Origin: Coleofasciculus sp. FACHB-1120 | Lineage (GTDB): Bacteria > Cyanobacteriota > Cyanobacteriia > Cyanobacteriales > FACHB-T130 | Direction: 5' to 3' | NCBI RefSeq assembly: GCF_014698845.1 | Contig: NZ_JACJTV010000001.1 | Coordinates: forward strand, 310,001 to 374,000 | Length of the DNA: 64,000 bases | Part shown: piece after piece, positions 35,802 through 44,976 of the stretch | How positions within the stretch are numbered: position 1 is the first letter of the stretch | How the letters are laid out: every line of letters starts with the position of its first letter | Notes under the pieces: model-generated | The model's database searches: none | The model's input: the letters and a program-made list of their open reading frames with translations, nothing else | What the model was told of the DNA's origin: nothing | Made by a program: the position numbers and the translations under genes

Positions 35802-37709
35802 ATGCTAAAATTTGTGCAAAATTTTTTGTCAAAAGATTTTATTCCCCACGGGCATTGTTACCTGTGGAAGCCTGGATTAGTGTGGCTGCACATTACATCT
35901 GATATTTTGATCGCAGTCGCTTATTATTCGATTCCAATCATGCTGGTATATTTTGTCTCCAAAAGGCGAGATATGCCCTTTTACGGGATATTCCTGTTGT
36001 TTGGAACATTCATTGTTGCGTGCGGTACGACGCATCTAGCAGAGGTGGTGACGCTGTGGCATCCGTATTATTGGCTATCAGGATTCTTGAAAGCTTTTAC
36101 GGCTGGGGTTTCTGTGTATACAGCGTTGGTACTAATGCCCTTGATTCCTCAAGCACTTGCATTTCCTAGTCCAGCGCTATTAGAAATTGCCAACAATACA
36201 CTAGAAAAGGAAGTTGCCGAGCGCCAAGCCACTGAAGAAAAACTACGAAAACTCACATTAGAGTTAGAAAGACGAGTTGAAGAAAGGACTGCGGCGCTAC
36301 AATCTGCCAACATCTTGTTACAACAGGAAATTGTCGAACGCCAGCAGACAGAAGCGGCGTTACGGGAAAGCGAGGCGCAATATCGTCGCATTGTTGAAAC
36401 CACGACTGAGGGAATCTGGGTTCTCGACACCGCAGGTAATACATCTTTTGCGAACAATCAGATGGCCCAAATGCTAGGCTATACCGTCCCTGAGATGCTA
36501 GGTCAGACTTTATTTGCATTCATGGATGAGGAAGCTCAGGCGATCGCGATCGCTCACATGGAACGTCGCCGCCAAGGAATTAAAGAACAGCACGACTTTA
36601 AATTCAGCCGTAAAGATGGCGCTAACTTGTGGGCGATTGTTGCGACCAATCCTATCTTCGATCAATCAGGGCAATACATCGGTGTCTTAGGAATGATTAC
36701 CGACATTACCGAACGTAAAACCGCCGAGGAAGCCTTACGACAATCAGAAGCGCAATTGAGACAACAAACAAACCAGCTAGAACAAGCTTTTCGAGAACTT
36801 CAACAAACCCAAGCAAAGCTCGTTCAGAGCGAAAAAATGTCCAGTTTGGGGCAGTTAGTCGCTGGAATTGCTCACGAAATTAATAACCCAGTTAACTTCA
36901 TCTACGGCAATCTCACCCACACCAACGACTATACTCAGGAACTGCTCAATCTCCTCTCCCTCTACGAGAAACACTATCCTAATCCGGTTCCTGAAATTCA
37001 AGCCCTTCTAGAGATGAGCGATTTCCAATTTATGAAGAACGACCTCCCAAAGCTGCTGGCATCGATCAAGGTGGGGGCAGAACGCATCCGTCAAATTGTA
37101 TTGTCGCTGCGAAACTTCTCTCGACTGGATGAAGCGGAAATGAAAAGCGTTGATATTCATGAGGGAATTGAAAACACTTTGCTGATTTTGCAGCATCGCT
37201 TGAAGCAAGTTGGAGGCACTTCAGGCGTTCAGCTGCTTAAAGAGTATGGCGAGTTGCCACAAATCGAGTGCTATCCAGGTCAGCTCAACCAAGTATTTAT
37301 GAATATTCTCACTAATGCAATTGATGCCCTTGAAGAGGCAATTGGGAATGGGTCATGGGTCATGAATGATGAGAAACAAAGGACTCATGAACAATTACCG
37401 ACTATTCGGATTCGCACTCAAATGCTAAACAGTAATCAGCTCGCAATATACATTGCAGATAACGGTTCTGGCATCAGCAAAGAGGTACAGCAACGAGTGT
37501 TCGATCCGTTCTTCACCACAAAAAGCATCGGCAAAGGCACAGGGTTGGGCTTATCAATCAGTTATCAGATTGTGGAAAAACACGGTGGTCAATTAAAATG
37601 TATTTCTTCAGCCGGACTCGGGGCAGAGTTTGCAATCGAAATTCCTATCCATCAGACCCGTCGGCAGCCTACTTTAGTGAAGGAATCTACCCTGTTTTTG
37701 GCTCCTTAA
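35802..37709 (+). CDS. Ethylene-receptor-type hybrid-sensor histidine kinase
   Basis: A 635-aa membrane kinase. Three N-terminal helices (about 25-50, 60-80, 90-112) form an ETR1-like ethylene-binding domain with S-D-I-L-I-A-V-A-Y-Y-S-I-P and the copper ligands Cys74 and His78 in A-C-G-T-T-H. Next come a coiled coil, one PAS domain (about 190-305), another coiled coil, HisKA with His358 in GIAHEINNPVNF, and HATPase_c (DNGSGI, GKGTGLGLSIS). This is the layout of Synechocystis SynEtr1. An odd hydrophilic insert at about residues 513-530 derives from a repeat (see findings). ATG 35802 preferred to a TTG one codon earlier. No regulator gene is adjacent. Confidence 0.9.
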   Translation: MLKFVQNFLSKDFIPHGHCYLWKPGLVWLHITSDILIAVAYYSIPIMLVYFVSKRRDMPFYGIFLLFGTFIVACGTTHLAEVVTLWHPYYWLSGFLKAFTAGVSVYTALVLMPLIPQALAFPSPALLEIANNTLEKEVAERQATEEKLRKLTLELERRVEERTAALQSANILLQQEIVERQQTEAALRESEAQYRRIVETTTEGIWVLDTAGNTSFANNQMAQMLGYTVPEMLGQTLFAFMDEEAQAIAIAHMERRRQGIKEQHDFKFSRKDGANLWAIVATNPIFDQSGQYIGVLGMITDITERKTAEEALRQSEAQLRQQTNQLEQAFRELQQTQAKLVQSEKMSSLGQLVAGIAHEINNPVNFIYGNLTHTNDYTQELLNLLSLYEKHYPNPVPEIQALLEMSDFQFMKNDLPKLLASIKVGAERIRQIVLSLRNFSRLDEAEMKSVDIHEGIENTLLILQHRLKQVGGTSGVQLLKEYGELPQIECYPGQLNQVFMNILTNAIDALEEAIGNGSWVMNDEKQRTHEQLPTIRIRTQMLNSNQLAIYIADNGSGISKEVQQRVFDPFFTTKSIGKGTGLGLSISYQIVEKHGGQLKCISSAGLGAEFAIEIPIHQTRRQPTLVKESTLFLAP

Positions 37710-38062
37710 AAAAATTGATGAATTGAGAAAATAGCCGGTAACGATCTCCTGGAAGCTAGAAAATACAGTATTTACAGAATTGATAAATTTTATAGCTTAT
37801 CCAGATATAAAAAAATAAATAATGACTATTGTTTTGTTAGTTAAAGCTCTAATTTAGTTGGGTCTATAAATAATCTTTCTAACCCTGTATAAAGAACTAT
37901 TTACTATGTCTGCAAACTAATAATATTAAAAATTTATTAAGGTGATTTGTGACCAAAAAAGTAAATTTTTGTGACTTAGATCCCTAAAGAATCAATATAA
38001 ATTAAGGTAAAAGTAAAATTACCCATATAAATATAGCTAGCCTAGATGCGGAAAAACAGAAT
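37710..38062. other. AT-rich intergenic region
   Basis: 353 bases, strongly A/T-rich, with no gene, clear hairpin or repeat. It presumably contains the promoter of the GGDEF/EAL gene. Confidence 0.45.
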
Positions 38063-41000
38063 ATGGTAAATCTGAACCGGATAGGTATATTTGAAGCTAT
38101 ATCTCAAAGAATAACTAAAGCTGGTGCCAGAAAAAATGTCGCTAGCATCCAATCTGGAGAAGTACCTTGGGTGAAAGCGCCTATGCCTAGCCATGAAGCA
38201 GCAAGGCTAAAAGCCCTCCAGCAGTATGAGATTCTTGATACTGCTCCCGAACAGGCTTTCGACGATCTAGTCTCTGTGGCGGCACATATTTGCGGAACAC
38301 CAATTGCGCTGATTAGCCTCGTCGATCAGCATCGGCAGTGGTTCAAGTCGAAAATCGGTGTGGAAGTATCAGAAACACCGCGAGATATTGCCTTTTGCTC
38401 CCATGCGATTCTGCAAACCGATCTGTTTGTCGTCTCAGATGCAACAGCCGACGAACGGTTTGCAACGAACCCTCTAGTCACGACTGACCCTAATATCCGC
38501 TTTTATGCAGGTGCGCCTCTAATTACACCTGCGGGTTATGCCTTAGGAACGCTGTGCACGATTGACTTTGTGCCGCGTCAACTCACGCCTGAGCAGCAAG
38601 AAGCCCTTTTAGCACTGGGTCGTCAGGTCGTCGCGCAACTTGAACTCAGACGTAATTTAGTCAATATGCAACAAGCGATCGCTGAGCGCTTGCAAGCAGA
38701 AAGCCTCTTAGGTAGTCAGAAGTGTGTACTGGAAATGATTGCCAGAGGAGACGGTCTTACTAGTGTCCTCAACGTTATATGTTGCAATATTGAGAAGCAT
38801 TCTAGTAATATGCTCTGTTCAATTCTTTTGGTGGATGAGAACAGAAAAAATCTGCGCTACGGTGCCGCGCCTAGCCTTCCTGAAAGCTATAATCGTGCTC
38901 TTGATGGAATACCAATTGCACCGAGTGTTGGCTCTTGCGGGACAGCTGCCTATTGGAAGGAACCCGTAATTGTCTCAGATATTGCCATCGATCCGTTATG
39001 GAAAGATTACCGCGAGTTAGCGTTGAGCAACGAATTGCGAGCTTGTTGGTCTACACCGATTTTGAATTCGGATGGCAAGGTGTTGGGTACTTTTGCCATG
39101 TACGACTCCCAGCCCTGCACCCCTAATTCTTATGATTACCAACTAGTTGAAATAGCAACAAACTTGGCAGGAATTGCCATCGAGCGCCTACAGACAGAAA
39201 CCGCACTTCAGAAAGCACACGAAGAGCTAGAATTCCGGGTTTGGGAACGAACGCAAGAGCTACAAAAGGCGAATCAGACATTGCAAGCCGAAATCGAGGA
39301 GCGCCAGCAAGCAGAAGCAGCGCGGCGGATTTCCGAGGAAAGGTTCTTTAAAGCCTTCCGTTCCAGTCCGGATGCAATCACGATCAGTACGGTGGCAGAG
39401 GGACGCCTTGTCGAGGTCAACGATACTTTGCTCTACATTACTGGTTATACCCGCGAAGAACTCATCGGTCGCACCACAGTTGAGCTGAAGATTTGGCCAA
39501 ATGTAGAAGAGCGCAATCGCATGAAGCAGATATTGCTGGAGGAAGGATCTGTTCGCAACATAGAATTTACCTTCCGCATCAAGTCAGGTGAGGCGCGGGT
39601 GGGATTGCTATCAGCAGAAATTATTGACTTTGACAATCAGCCGTGTCTTCTCGCTGTGAGCCGAGATATTAACGATCGCAAGCAGGCAGAAGAAGCGCTT
39701 AACGTACAACAAAAGTTTCTTCGCCATGTAATTGACGCCACCCCAAATTTGATTTTTGTCAAAGACTGGGATGGAAAATATACTCTGGTTAACAAAGCCT
39801 TAGCAAATATTTATGGAACAACTGTTGAAAATTTACTTGGCAAAACTGATGCTGATTTCAATCGGAATGCTGAGGAAGTAGAACAGTTTCTCCGTGATGA
39901 CAGAGAAGTGATGACACTATCATCGGAAAAAATTATCTCTGAGGAAACCCTCACCGACTCTACAGGGAAGGTGCGATGGTTTCAAACAACTAAGAAGTCT
40001 CTAGTCTCGCCAGATGGAAAAGCCCAACAAGTGCTGGGTGTTTCCACAGATATTAGCGATCGCAAACGGGTAGAGGATCTATTAATCTACGATGCCTTTC
40101 ACGATAAGCTGACAGGCTTAGCAAACCGTGCCTTGTTCATGGATCGACTCGGACATTTGGTTGAGCTAACGAAACGGCGTCAGGATTACTTGTTTGCTGT
40201 ACTGTTTCTCGATCTCGATCGCTTTAAGGTGATCAATGACAGCCTTGGGCATACAATCGGAGATCAACTACTTGTCGAAATCGCTCGCAAGCTCCAGACG
40301 TGTCTGCGTCCTGGAGATACGGTTGCCCGTCTTGGGGGAGACGAGTTCACTATTCTTCTAGAAGATATTCAAGATGTGAGTGACGCCACCCGCGTTGCGA
40401 ACCAAATTCAAAATGAACTCGCTTTACCTTTTAATCTAAACGGGCAGGAAGTCTTCACCAGTGCTAGTATTGGCATTGCCTTCAATACCACAGATTATCA
40501 CCAGCCGGAAGACCTCTTACGCGATGCCGACATTGCCATGTATCGTGCTAAGGCATTGGGTAGAGCGCGTCATGAGGTCTTCGACATGACAATGCACACT
40601 CGCGCTGTGGCACTTTTGCAGTTAGTAACTGACTTGAGGCAGGCTGTTAATCGCCAAGAGTTTCTACTTCACTACCAGCCCATTGTGTCGCTCTCTACAG
40701 GTCAAATTACCGGATTTGAAGCCCTAGTGCGCTGGCAACATCCAGAACGCGGTTTGATTTCCCCAGCCGAGTTTATTCCAGTGGCAGAAGAAACGGGACT
40801 AATCGTTCCCATCGGTTGGTGGGTATTAAGGGAAGCTTGCCGTCAGATGCGTGTATGGCAAACACAACAATTAACAATCAGCGTAAATCTATCTAGCAAA
40901 CAGTTTACGCAGCCTCATCTCGCTCCAGCAATCCATCAGATTTTAGAGGAAACAGGTTTAGATCCTGGCTGTTTGCGGTTAGAAATCACTGAAAGCGCCG

Positions 41001-41377
41001 TGATGGAGAATGCTGAATCTGCGATCGCGACCCTCTTAGAATTGAAAAAACTAGGCGTCCAGATATATATTGATGACTTCGGCACGGGTTATTCATCTTT
41101 AAGCTATCTGCACCGATTTCCGATTGATACGTTGAAAATTGACCGCTCTTTCGTCGGGAGAATGAGCAGTGATAGCGAGAATTGGGAGATTGTCCGTACC
41201 ATTATCACACTGGCTCACAACTTGGGTTTGGATGTGATTGCAGAAGGAGTAGAAACGGCAGAGCAACTTGCTCAACTCAGAACTCTGCAATGCGAATATG
41301 GGCAAGGTTACTTTTTCTCCCGACCCCTGGATGTTGTCGCAGTGGAGACATTAATGGCAGCAGAGCGTCAGTGGTGA
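38063..41377 (+). CDS. GAF-GAF-PAS-PAS-GGDEF-EAL cyclic-di-GMP enzyme
   Basis: A 1104-aa signalling protein. GAF domains at about 60-205 and 220-385, a coiled coil to about 425, PAS at about 430-550 and 555-675, GGDEF at about 680-845 and EAL at about 858-1100. GGDEF residues 758-762 are intact (R-L-G-G-D-E-F), as is the EAL motif at 886-888 (G-F-E-A-L-V-R-W) with [10 protein letters not shown] for metal binding, so both synthesis and breakdown of c-di-GMP are possible. No membrane segment. The GAFs lack an obvious bilin-binding C-H pair in a phytochrome context, so I do not call a photoreceptor. It follows the ethylene-receptor-type kinase by 353 bases on the same strand. Confidence 0.92.
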   Translation: MVNLNRIGIFEAISQRITKAGARKNVASIQSGEVPWVKAPMPSHEAARLKALQQYEILDTAPEQAFDDLVSVAAHICGTPIALISLVDQHRQWFKSKIGVEVSETPRDIAFCSHAILQTDLFVVSDATADERFATNPLVTTDPNIRFYAGAPLITPAGYALGTLCTIDFVPRQLTPEQQEALLALGRQVVAQLELRRNLVNMQQAIAERLQAESLLGSQKCVLEMIARGDGLTSVLNVICCNIEKHSSNMLCSILLVDENRKNLRYGAAPSLPESYNRALDGIPIAPSVGSCGTAAYWKEPVIVSDIAIDPLWKDYRELALSNELRACWSTPILNSDGKVLGTFAMYDSQPCTPNSYDYQLVEIATNLAGIAIERLQTETALQKAHEELEFRVWERTQELQKANQTLQAEIEERQQAEAARRISEERFFKAFRSSPDAITISTVAEGRLVEVNDTLLYITGYTREELIGRTTVELKIWPNVEERNRMKQILLEEGSVRNIEFTFRIKSGEARVGLLSAEIIDFDNQPCLLAVSRDINDRKQAEEALNVQQKFLRHVIDATPNLIFVKDWDGKYTLVNKALANIYGTTVENLLGKTDADFNRNAEEVEQFLRDDREVMTLSSEKIISEETLTDSTGKVRWFQTTKKSLVSPDGKAQQVLGVSTDISDRKRVEDLLIYDAFHDKLTGLANRALFMDRLGHLVELTKRRQDYLFAVLFLDLDRFKVINDSLGHTIGDQLLVEIARKLQTCLRPGDTVARLGGDEFTILLEDIQDVSDATRVANQIQNELALPFNLNGQEVFTSASIGIAFNTTDYHQPEDLLRDADIAMYRAKALGRARHEVFDMTMHTRAVALLQLVTDLRQAVNRQEFLLHYQPIVSLSTGQITGFEALVRWQHPERGLISPAEFIPVAEETGLIVPIGWWVLREACRQMRVWQTQQLTISVNLSSKQFTQPHLAPAIHQILEETGLDPGCLRLEITESAVMENAESAIATLLELKKLGVQIYIDDFGTGYSSLSYLHRFPIDTLKIDRSFVGRMSSDSENWEIVRTIITLAHNLGLDVIAEGVETAEQLAQLRTLQCEYGQGYFFSRPLDVVAVETLMAAERQW

Positions 41378-41599
41378 GGGAAATTGGCTGTTTTGTTCTG
41401 ATAATGCGGATTTTCCTAATACCCATACAGAGAGAATAACGGAAGCATCCCCTGAACTGCGCTTTTCCGGCTCTTGGGGTAGGCGTTCTCTTTGCTGCTC
41501 GTTTTTCCCATAAATTTAATAATTCCTTGGGTTCAAATTAGAAAAAATAAATACAATAAGTATAAATACATATTCAACCGAAAAAGGTTGGAGTTAGCC

Positions 41600-42220
41600 A
41601 TGAACAATGTGCAGTACGCTTTTGTACTTCGACGACTGGCTACTATTTTGGCTGTAGCGATTTTGTCTTTGAGCCTGACAGCAGCCGTCACCGGAATTCT
41701 TCTATCTTTCTACTACGAACCGACCGCAGGTGGAGCTTATAATTCCTTGAGGGAAATCAAATCAGAGATTCCCAATGGTTGGCTAATTCAGCGTCTCCAT
41801 GAGATTGCTGGAAATGGATTAATTGGGACTTCTCTGATAGCGATCGTTGTGATGTTTCTCGGTGAAAAATTTCGCCGAAGCTGGCTGACCGCTTGGATAA
41901 GCGGAATTTTACTTACTTTGGTAGCGATCGCGCTTGGTTGGACTGCCATGCTTCTCGATTGGACACAGTTAGGGTACTGGCGTTTCACCATCGAATTAGG
42001 CACAGTAGAAGCCGTCCCTGGAATTGGTTCCCTACTCCGAGAAATCCTCACGGGGGGTGGAGCCATCAATACGGTAACAGTTGCCCATTTGTACACGTTG
42101 CATAGTTACATTCTTTCAATTGGGGCGCTGATTCTGGCAGTGATTCATCTCGGAGGACTATTGCTACAAGAAAAAGAAGAGAAGCAGACGCTGATAGAAT
42201 CAGAAGCAAAATTCAGCTGA
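41600..42220 (+). CDS. Cytochrome b6-like N-terminal-domain membrane protein
   Basis: A 206-aa protein with four transmembrane helices that aligns along its whole length with cytochrome b6: F-Y-Y-x-P-T, G-W-L-I-x-x-x-H, D-W-T-Q-L-G-Y-W, V-x-A-V-P-G-I-G, and Y-T-L-H-S-Y-I-L. Of the four haem-ligand histidines of b6, three are recognisable (R-L-H, T-L-H and V-I-H-L), but the position 14 residues after the first His is Ala instead of His. The protein is therefore unlikely to bind the second b-haem in the usual way. GGAG at 41590-41593 supports ATG 41600. The next gene, a FAD oxidoreductase, starts 36 bases later and is likely co-transcribed. It is not petB, which is more conserved and would be linked to petD. 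Confidence 0.85.
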   Translation: MNNVQYAFVLRRLATILAVAILSLSLTAAVTGILLSFYYEPTAGGAYNSLREIKSEIPNGWLIQRLHEIAGNGLIGTSLIAIVVMFLGEKFRRSWLTAWISGILLTLVAIALGWTAMLLDWTQLGYWRFTIELGTVEAVPGIGSLLREILTGGGAINTVTVAHLYTLHSYILSIGALILAVIHLGGLLLQEKEEKQTLIESEAKFS

Positions 42221-42256
42221 CATACATCTAAATCACCCAAAAAAACTCAAACGTCT

Positions 42257-43738
42257 ATGTCCGTCCCTCACCAACTGGCGGTTGGCAGCAATAGACAAGC
42301 CATTGTCATCGGTGGCAGTATGGCTGGGCTACTGGCAGCGCGAGTGCTTGCCGAACGCTTTGATCAAGTGACGATGATTGAACGCGATCGCATCCCAGAC
42401 AAATCAGAGACGCGCCGAGGTGTACTCCAAGCCCACCAAGCTCACGTTCTGCTGTTGCGGGGTCAGCAGATTTTGGAGCAAATGTTTCCTGGATTGGCTG
42501 CTGAATTATCGGCTGCTGGCGCTACTGCTTTGGACTGGACGTTAGACTGTCCCATGCTAGATTTTGGCGGTTGGGCACCCCGCTTTTCCTCCGGACTGGT
42601 GACTCGTGCTTGTAGCCGGAACCTCTTGGAGTGGACGATTCGCCGCCGACTGGCTGCTTACAGCAATGTACGCTTTCTGGAAGAATGCCAAGCAACCGAG
42701 TTGTTGTCCGACACCAGCAAAACTAAGGTGACGGGCGTACAGGTGCAATTTCACAACCACGGGCAAAACACTAGCGCCGCAGATGTAGAGACGCAAAATT
42801 CCGCGTCTCTAGCAGCCGATCTGGTCGTGGATGCAACTGGACGGAATTCCAAAACCCCTGAGTGGTTAAAGGCATTAGGTTACACACCGCCTCAAGAGAC
42901 AGTCATTAACTCATTTTTAGGCTACGCCAGCCGTTGGTATCAGCGCCCAGCTGATTTCCAAAGCGATTGGAAATCAATCGTGGTGTGGTCTAAACCTGGG
43001 GAAAACTCTCGCGGTGGGCTGCTTTATCCCTGTGAGGGTGACGCTTTTGTGATTACCCTGGCTGGTTTGGGTCGAGACTATCCACCCAGCGACGAAGCTG
43101 GCTTTTTGGAATTTGCCCGCAGCTTGCGATCGCCGATTCTCTACGAAGTCGTCAAACAAGCCCAACCGATTTCACCCATCTACTGTCATCGCGGCACAGA
43201 AAACTGCCTGCGCCACTACGAACAATCGAGATTGCCAGAAAACTTTGTCGTCTTAGGCGATGCCGTCTGTTCCTTCAATCCTATCTACGGTCAAGGTATG
43301 ACCGCCGCGGCGATGGCTGCATTAACCCTGGAGGAGTGCTTGAAAGAGCAATTTCAGCGTCACTCTCAAGACGATTTAACGGGTTTAACGCGGCGTTTTC
43401 AAAAGCAACTGGCTAAAGTGAATCATATCCCTTGGCTGATGGCGACCGGCGAGGATTTCCGCTGGCCTACGACCGAGGGCGGTCAAGCCGATCTGAAGAC
43501 CCGATTTATGCAACGGTATCTGGATCGTGTGAGGTTAATCACGGTTGAGAGTCCCGTAGCGTTCAAAGTTTTCATAGAAGTGCTGCATCTGCTGAAACCA
43601 CCCACCGCCTTTTTTCAGCCTCGTATCTTAATGCAAGTGCTAAGGCAGGTAATCACTCGGCGTCAGCAAGATCAACCGAATGCTAATGAACTATCTCTTC
43701 CGAAGCTGCCGTCTTCTGCTGTTGATTCGTTAACCTGA
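42257..43738 (+). CDS. FAD-dependent oxidoreductase (aromatic hydroxylase-like)
   Basis: A 493-aa flavoprotein of the p-hydroxybenzoate/UbiH-like class. The N-terminal Rossmann motif reads V-I-G-G-S-M-A-G-L-L-A-A-R-V-L (about 17-31), a G-G-S variant of GxGxxG, followed by the acidic end of beta-2 in M-I-E-R-D. V-V-D-A-T-G-R and V-L-G-D-A-V-C-S-F-N-P-I-Y-G-Q-G-M are the FAD-binding ATG and GD motifs. No signal peptide. The substrate is unknown; relatives hydroxylate or oxidise quinones and isoprenoids. It sits 36 bases after the cytochrome-b-like gene, which could supply or take electrons, and before an epoxide-hydrolase-like gene. A short palindromic repeat lies inside the frame. Confidence 0.85.
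   Translation: MSVPHQLAVGSNRQAIVIGGSMAGLLAARVLAERFDQVTMIERDRIPDKSETRRGVLQAHQAHVLLLRGQQILEQMFPGLAAELSAAGATALDWTLDCPMLDFGGWAPRFSSGLVTRACSRNLLEWTIRRRLAAYSNVRFLEECQATELLSDTSKTKVTGVQVQFHNHGQNTSAADVETQNSASLAADLVVDATGRNSKTPEWLKALGYTPPQETVINSFLGYASRWYQRPADFQSDWKSIVVWSKPGENSRGGLLYPCEGDAFVITLAGLGRDYPPSDEAGFLEFARSLRSPILYEVVKQAQPISPIYCHRGTENCLRHYEQSRLPENFVVLGDAVCSFNPIYGQGMTAAAMAALTLEECLKEQFQRHSQDDLTGLTRRFQKQLAKVNHIPWLMATGEDFRWPTTEGGQADLKTRFMQRYLDRVRLITVESPVAFKVFIEVLHLLKPPTAFFQPRILMQVLRQVITRRQQDQPNANELSLPKLPSSAVDSLT
42787..42810. repeat. Palindromic repeat inside the FAD oxidoreductase gene
   Basis: AGAGACGC (42787-42794) and GCGTCTCT (42803-42810) flank an 8-base loop. It encodes roughly V-E-T-Q-N-S-A-S-L in a variable loop, and shares the AGACGC/GCGTCT core with the intergenic hairpin at 19150-19168, so it looks like a dispersed element tolerated in the reading frame. 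Confidence 0.6.
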
Positions 43739-43799
43739 AGAGTGTTCGCATCGGCGATGAATCGCCGATGCCATGACTACAACAGCAAAGGAGGTATCT

Positions 43800-44672
43800 A
43801 TGTCTGTGCTAGAGGGTTCTTGGAAGCACGAATATATCACCAGCAACGGAATTAAGCTGCACTACGTCACCCAGGGAGAAGGCCCTTTGATGTTGATGCT
43901 GCATGGGTTCCCAGAATTTTGGTACTCCTGGCGGCATCTAATCCCCGAATTTGCTAAAGATTATAAAGTCGTCGCCCTTGACTTGCGCGGTTATAACGAC
44001 AGCGATAAGCCAGCAGACCAATCGGCTTATGTGATGGATGAATTTATTAAAGATGTTGAAGGGGTAATTCAGGGGCTGGGATACTCTAGCTGCGTGCTGG
44101 TGGGTCATGACTGGGGGGGCGCGATCGCTTGGAATTTTGCCTACGCATTCCCCACGATGGTAGACAAGTTGATTGTCCTAAATCTGCCTCACCCTGCCAA
44201 ATTTGCCGAAAATATGCGTAATCCTCAACAACTATTACGCAGTTCCTATATCTTCTTTTTTCAGCTACCGTGGCTACCAGAATTTCTCTTACAATCCTTC
44301 GATTACCAATCGATTGAAACGGCTATCACGGGTATGGCTGTTAATAAGAATGCCTTCACCAAAGCCGATCTGGATGCCTATAAACAAGCTGCTGCAAAAC
44401 CCGGTGCCCTGACAGCCAGCCTGAACTATTATCGCAATCTTTTTCAGCAGAGAATGCTCAGTCAAGATTGGAGTATTCTCCAGGTTCCTACGCTAATGAT
44501 TTGGGGAGAGCAAGATACTGCACTTGGTAAAGAACTGACTTACGGAACTGAAGCGTATGTCAAAGACTTTACGATTAAATACATTCCCGACTCTAGTCAT
44601 TGGGTGCAGCAAGAGAAACCGCAACTGGTCACTCAATATATGCGAGAGTTCCTTTCAGCTACCAACAGCTAA
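43800..44672 (+). CDS. Alpha/beta hydrolase, epoxide-hydrolase-like
   Basis: A 290-aa alpha/beta-fold enzyme. H-G-F-P-E-F (35-40) forms the oxyanion hole, the nucleophile is Asp104 in V-G-H-D-W-G-G, the acid is in W-G-E-Q-D-T-A-L-G, and the catalytic His is in D-S-S-H-W-V-Q. An Asp nucleophile and H-G-F-P place it with epoxide hydrolases and haloalkane dehalogenases rather than serine esterases. The start ATG 43800 is supported by a complete Shine-Dalgarno, AAAGGAGGT (43787-43795), unusually strong for this window. A small hairpin (43750-43769) lies between it and the FAD gene 61 bases upstream. Its substrate may be made by that oxidoreductase, which is inference. Confidence 0.88.
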   Translation: MSVLEGSWKHEYITSNGIKLHYVTQGEGPLMLMLHGFPEFWYSWRHLIPEFAKDYKVVALDLRGYNDSDKPADQSAYVMDEFIKDVEGVIQGLGYSSCVLVGHDWGGAIAWNFAYAFPTMVDKLIVLNLPHPAKFAENMRNPQQLLRSSYIFFFQLPWLPEFLLQSFDYQSIETAITGMAVNKNAFTKADLDAYKQAAAKPGALTASLNYYRNLFQQRMLSQDWSILQVPTLMIWGEQDTALGKELTYGTEAYVKDFTIKYIPDSSHWVQQEKPQLVTQYMREFLSATNS

Positions 44673-44976
44673 TCGATTGCTGATTCTGCAACTTTTTAAA
44701 TTAGCTCACTTTGCTGCTGAGATTAACTTTCAAGGTGCCAATCAAGAGGCTGAAGCTGCTTTTTAAATTCTAAGCAGCTCCAGCCTTAAAGCGACAGATT
44801 GCCAATCTATCAACAATATTACCTTAGTCTCATCTAATAGCGATCGCGCTTTCCTGGCGATGTGGGGAAAATGCGATCGCGCTCCTCCATCCTCCACCGC
44901 AAAAACCAGACACAATAGTTAACATACTGACAAAAGAGCATTTACAATCAAAGACTGCCCCTAAAAGTTCCTTACC
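44673..44976. other. Gap before lysS
   Basis: 304 bases with two HIP1 sites (about 44841 and 44874). No gene or strong hairpin seen; presumably holds the lysS promoter. Confidence 0.4.

Noticed and set aside
41600-42220. petB (authentic cytochrome b6)
   Set aside because: One haem ligand is missing, overall divergence is high, and petD is not adjacent.
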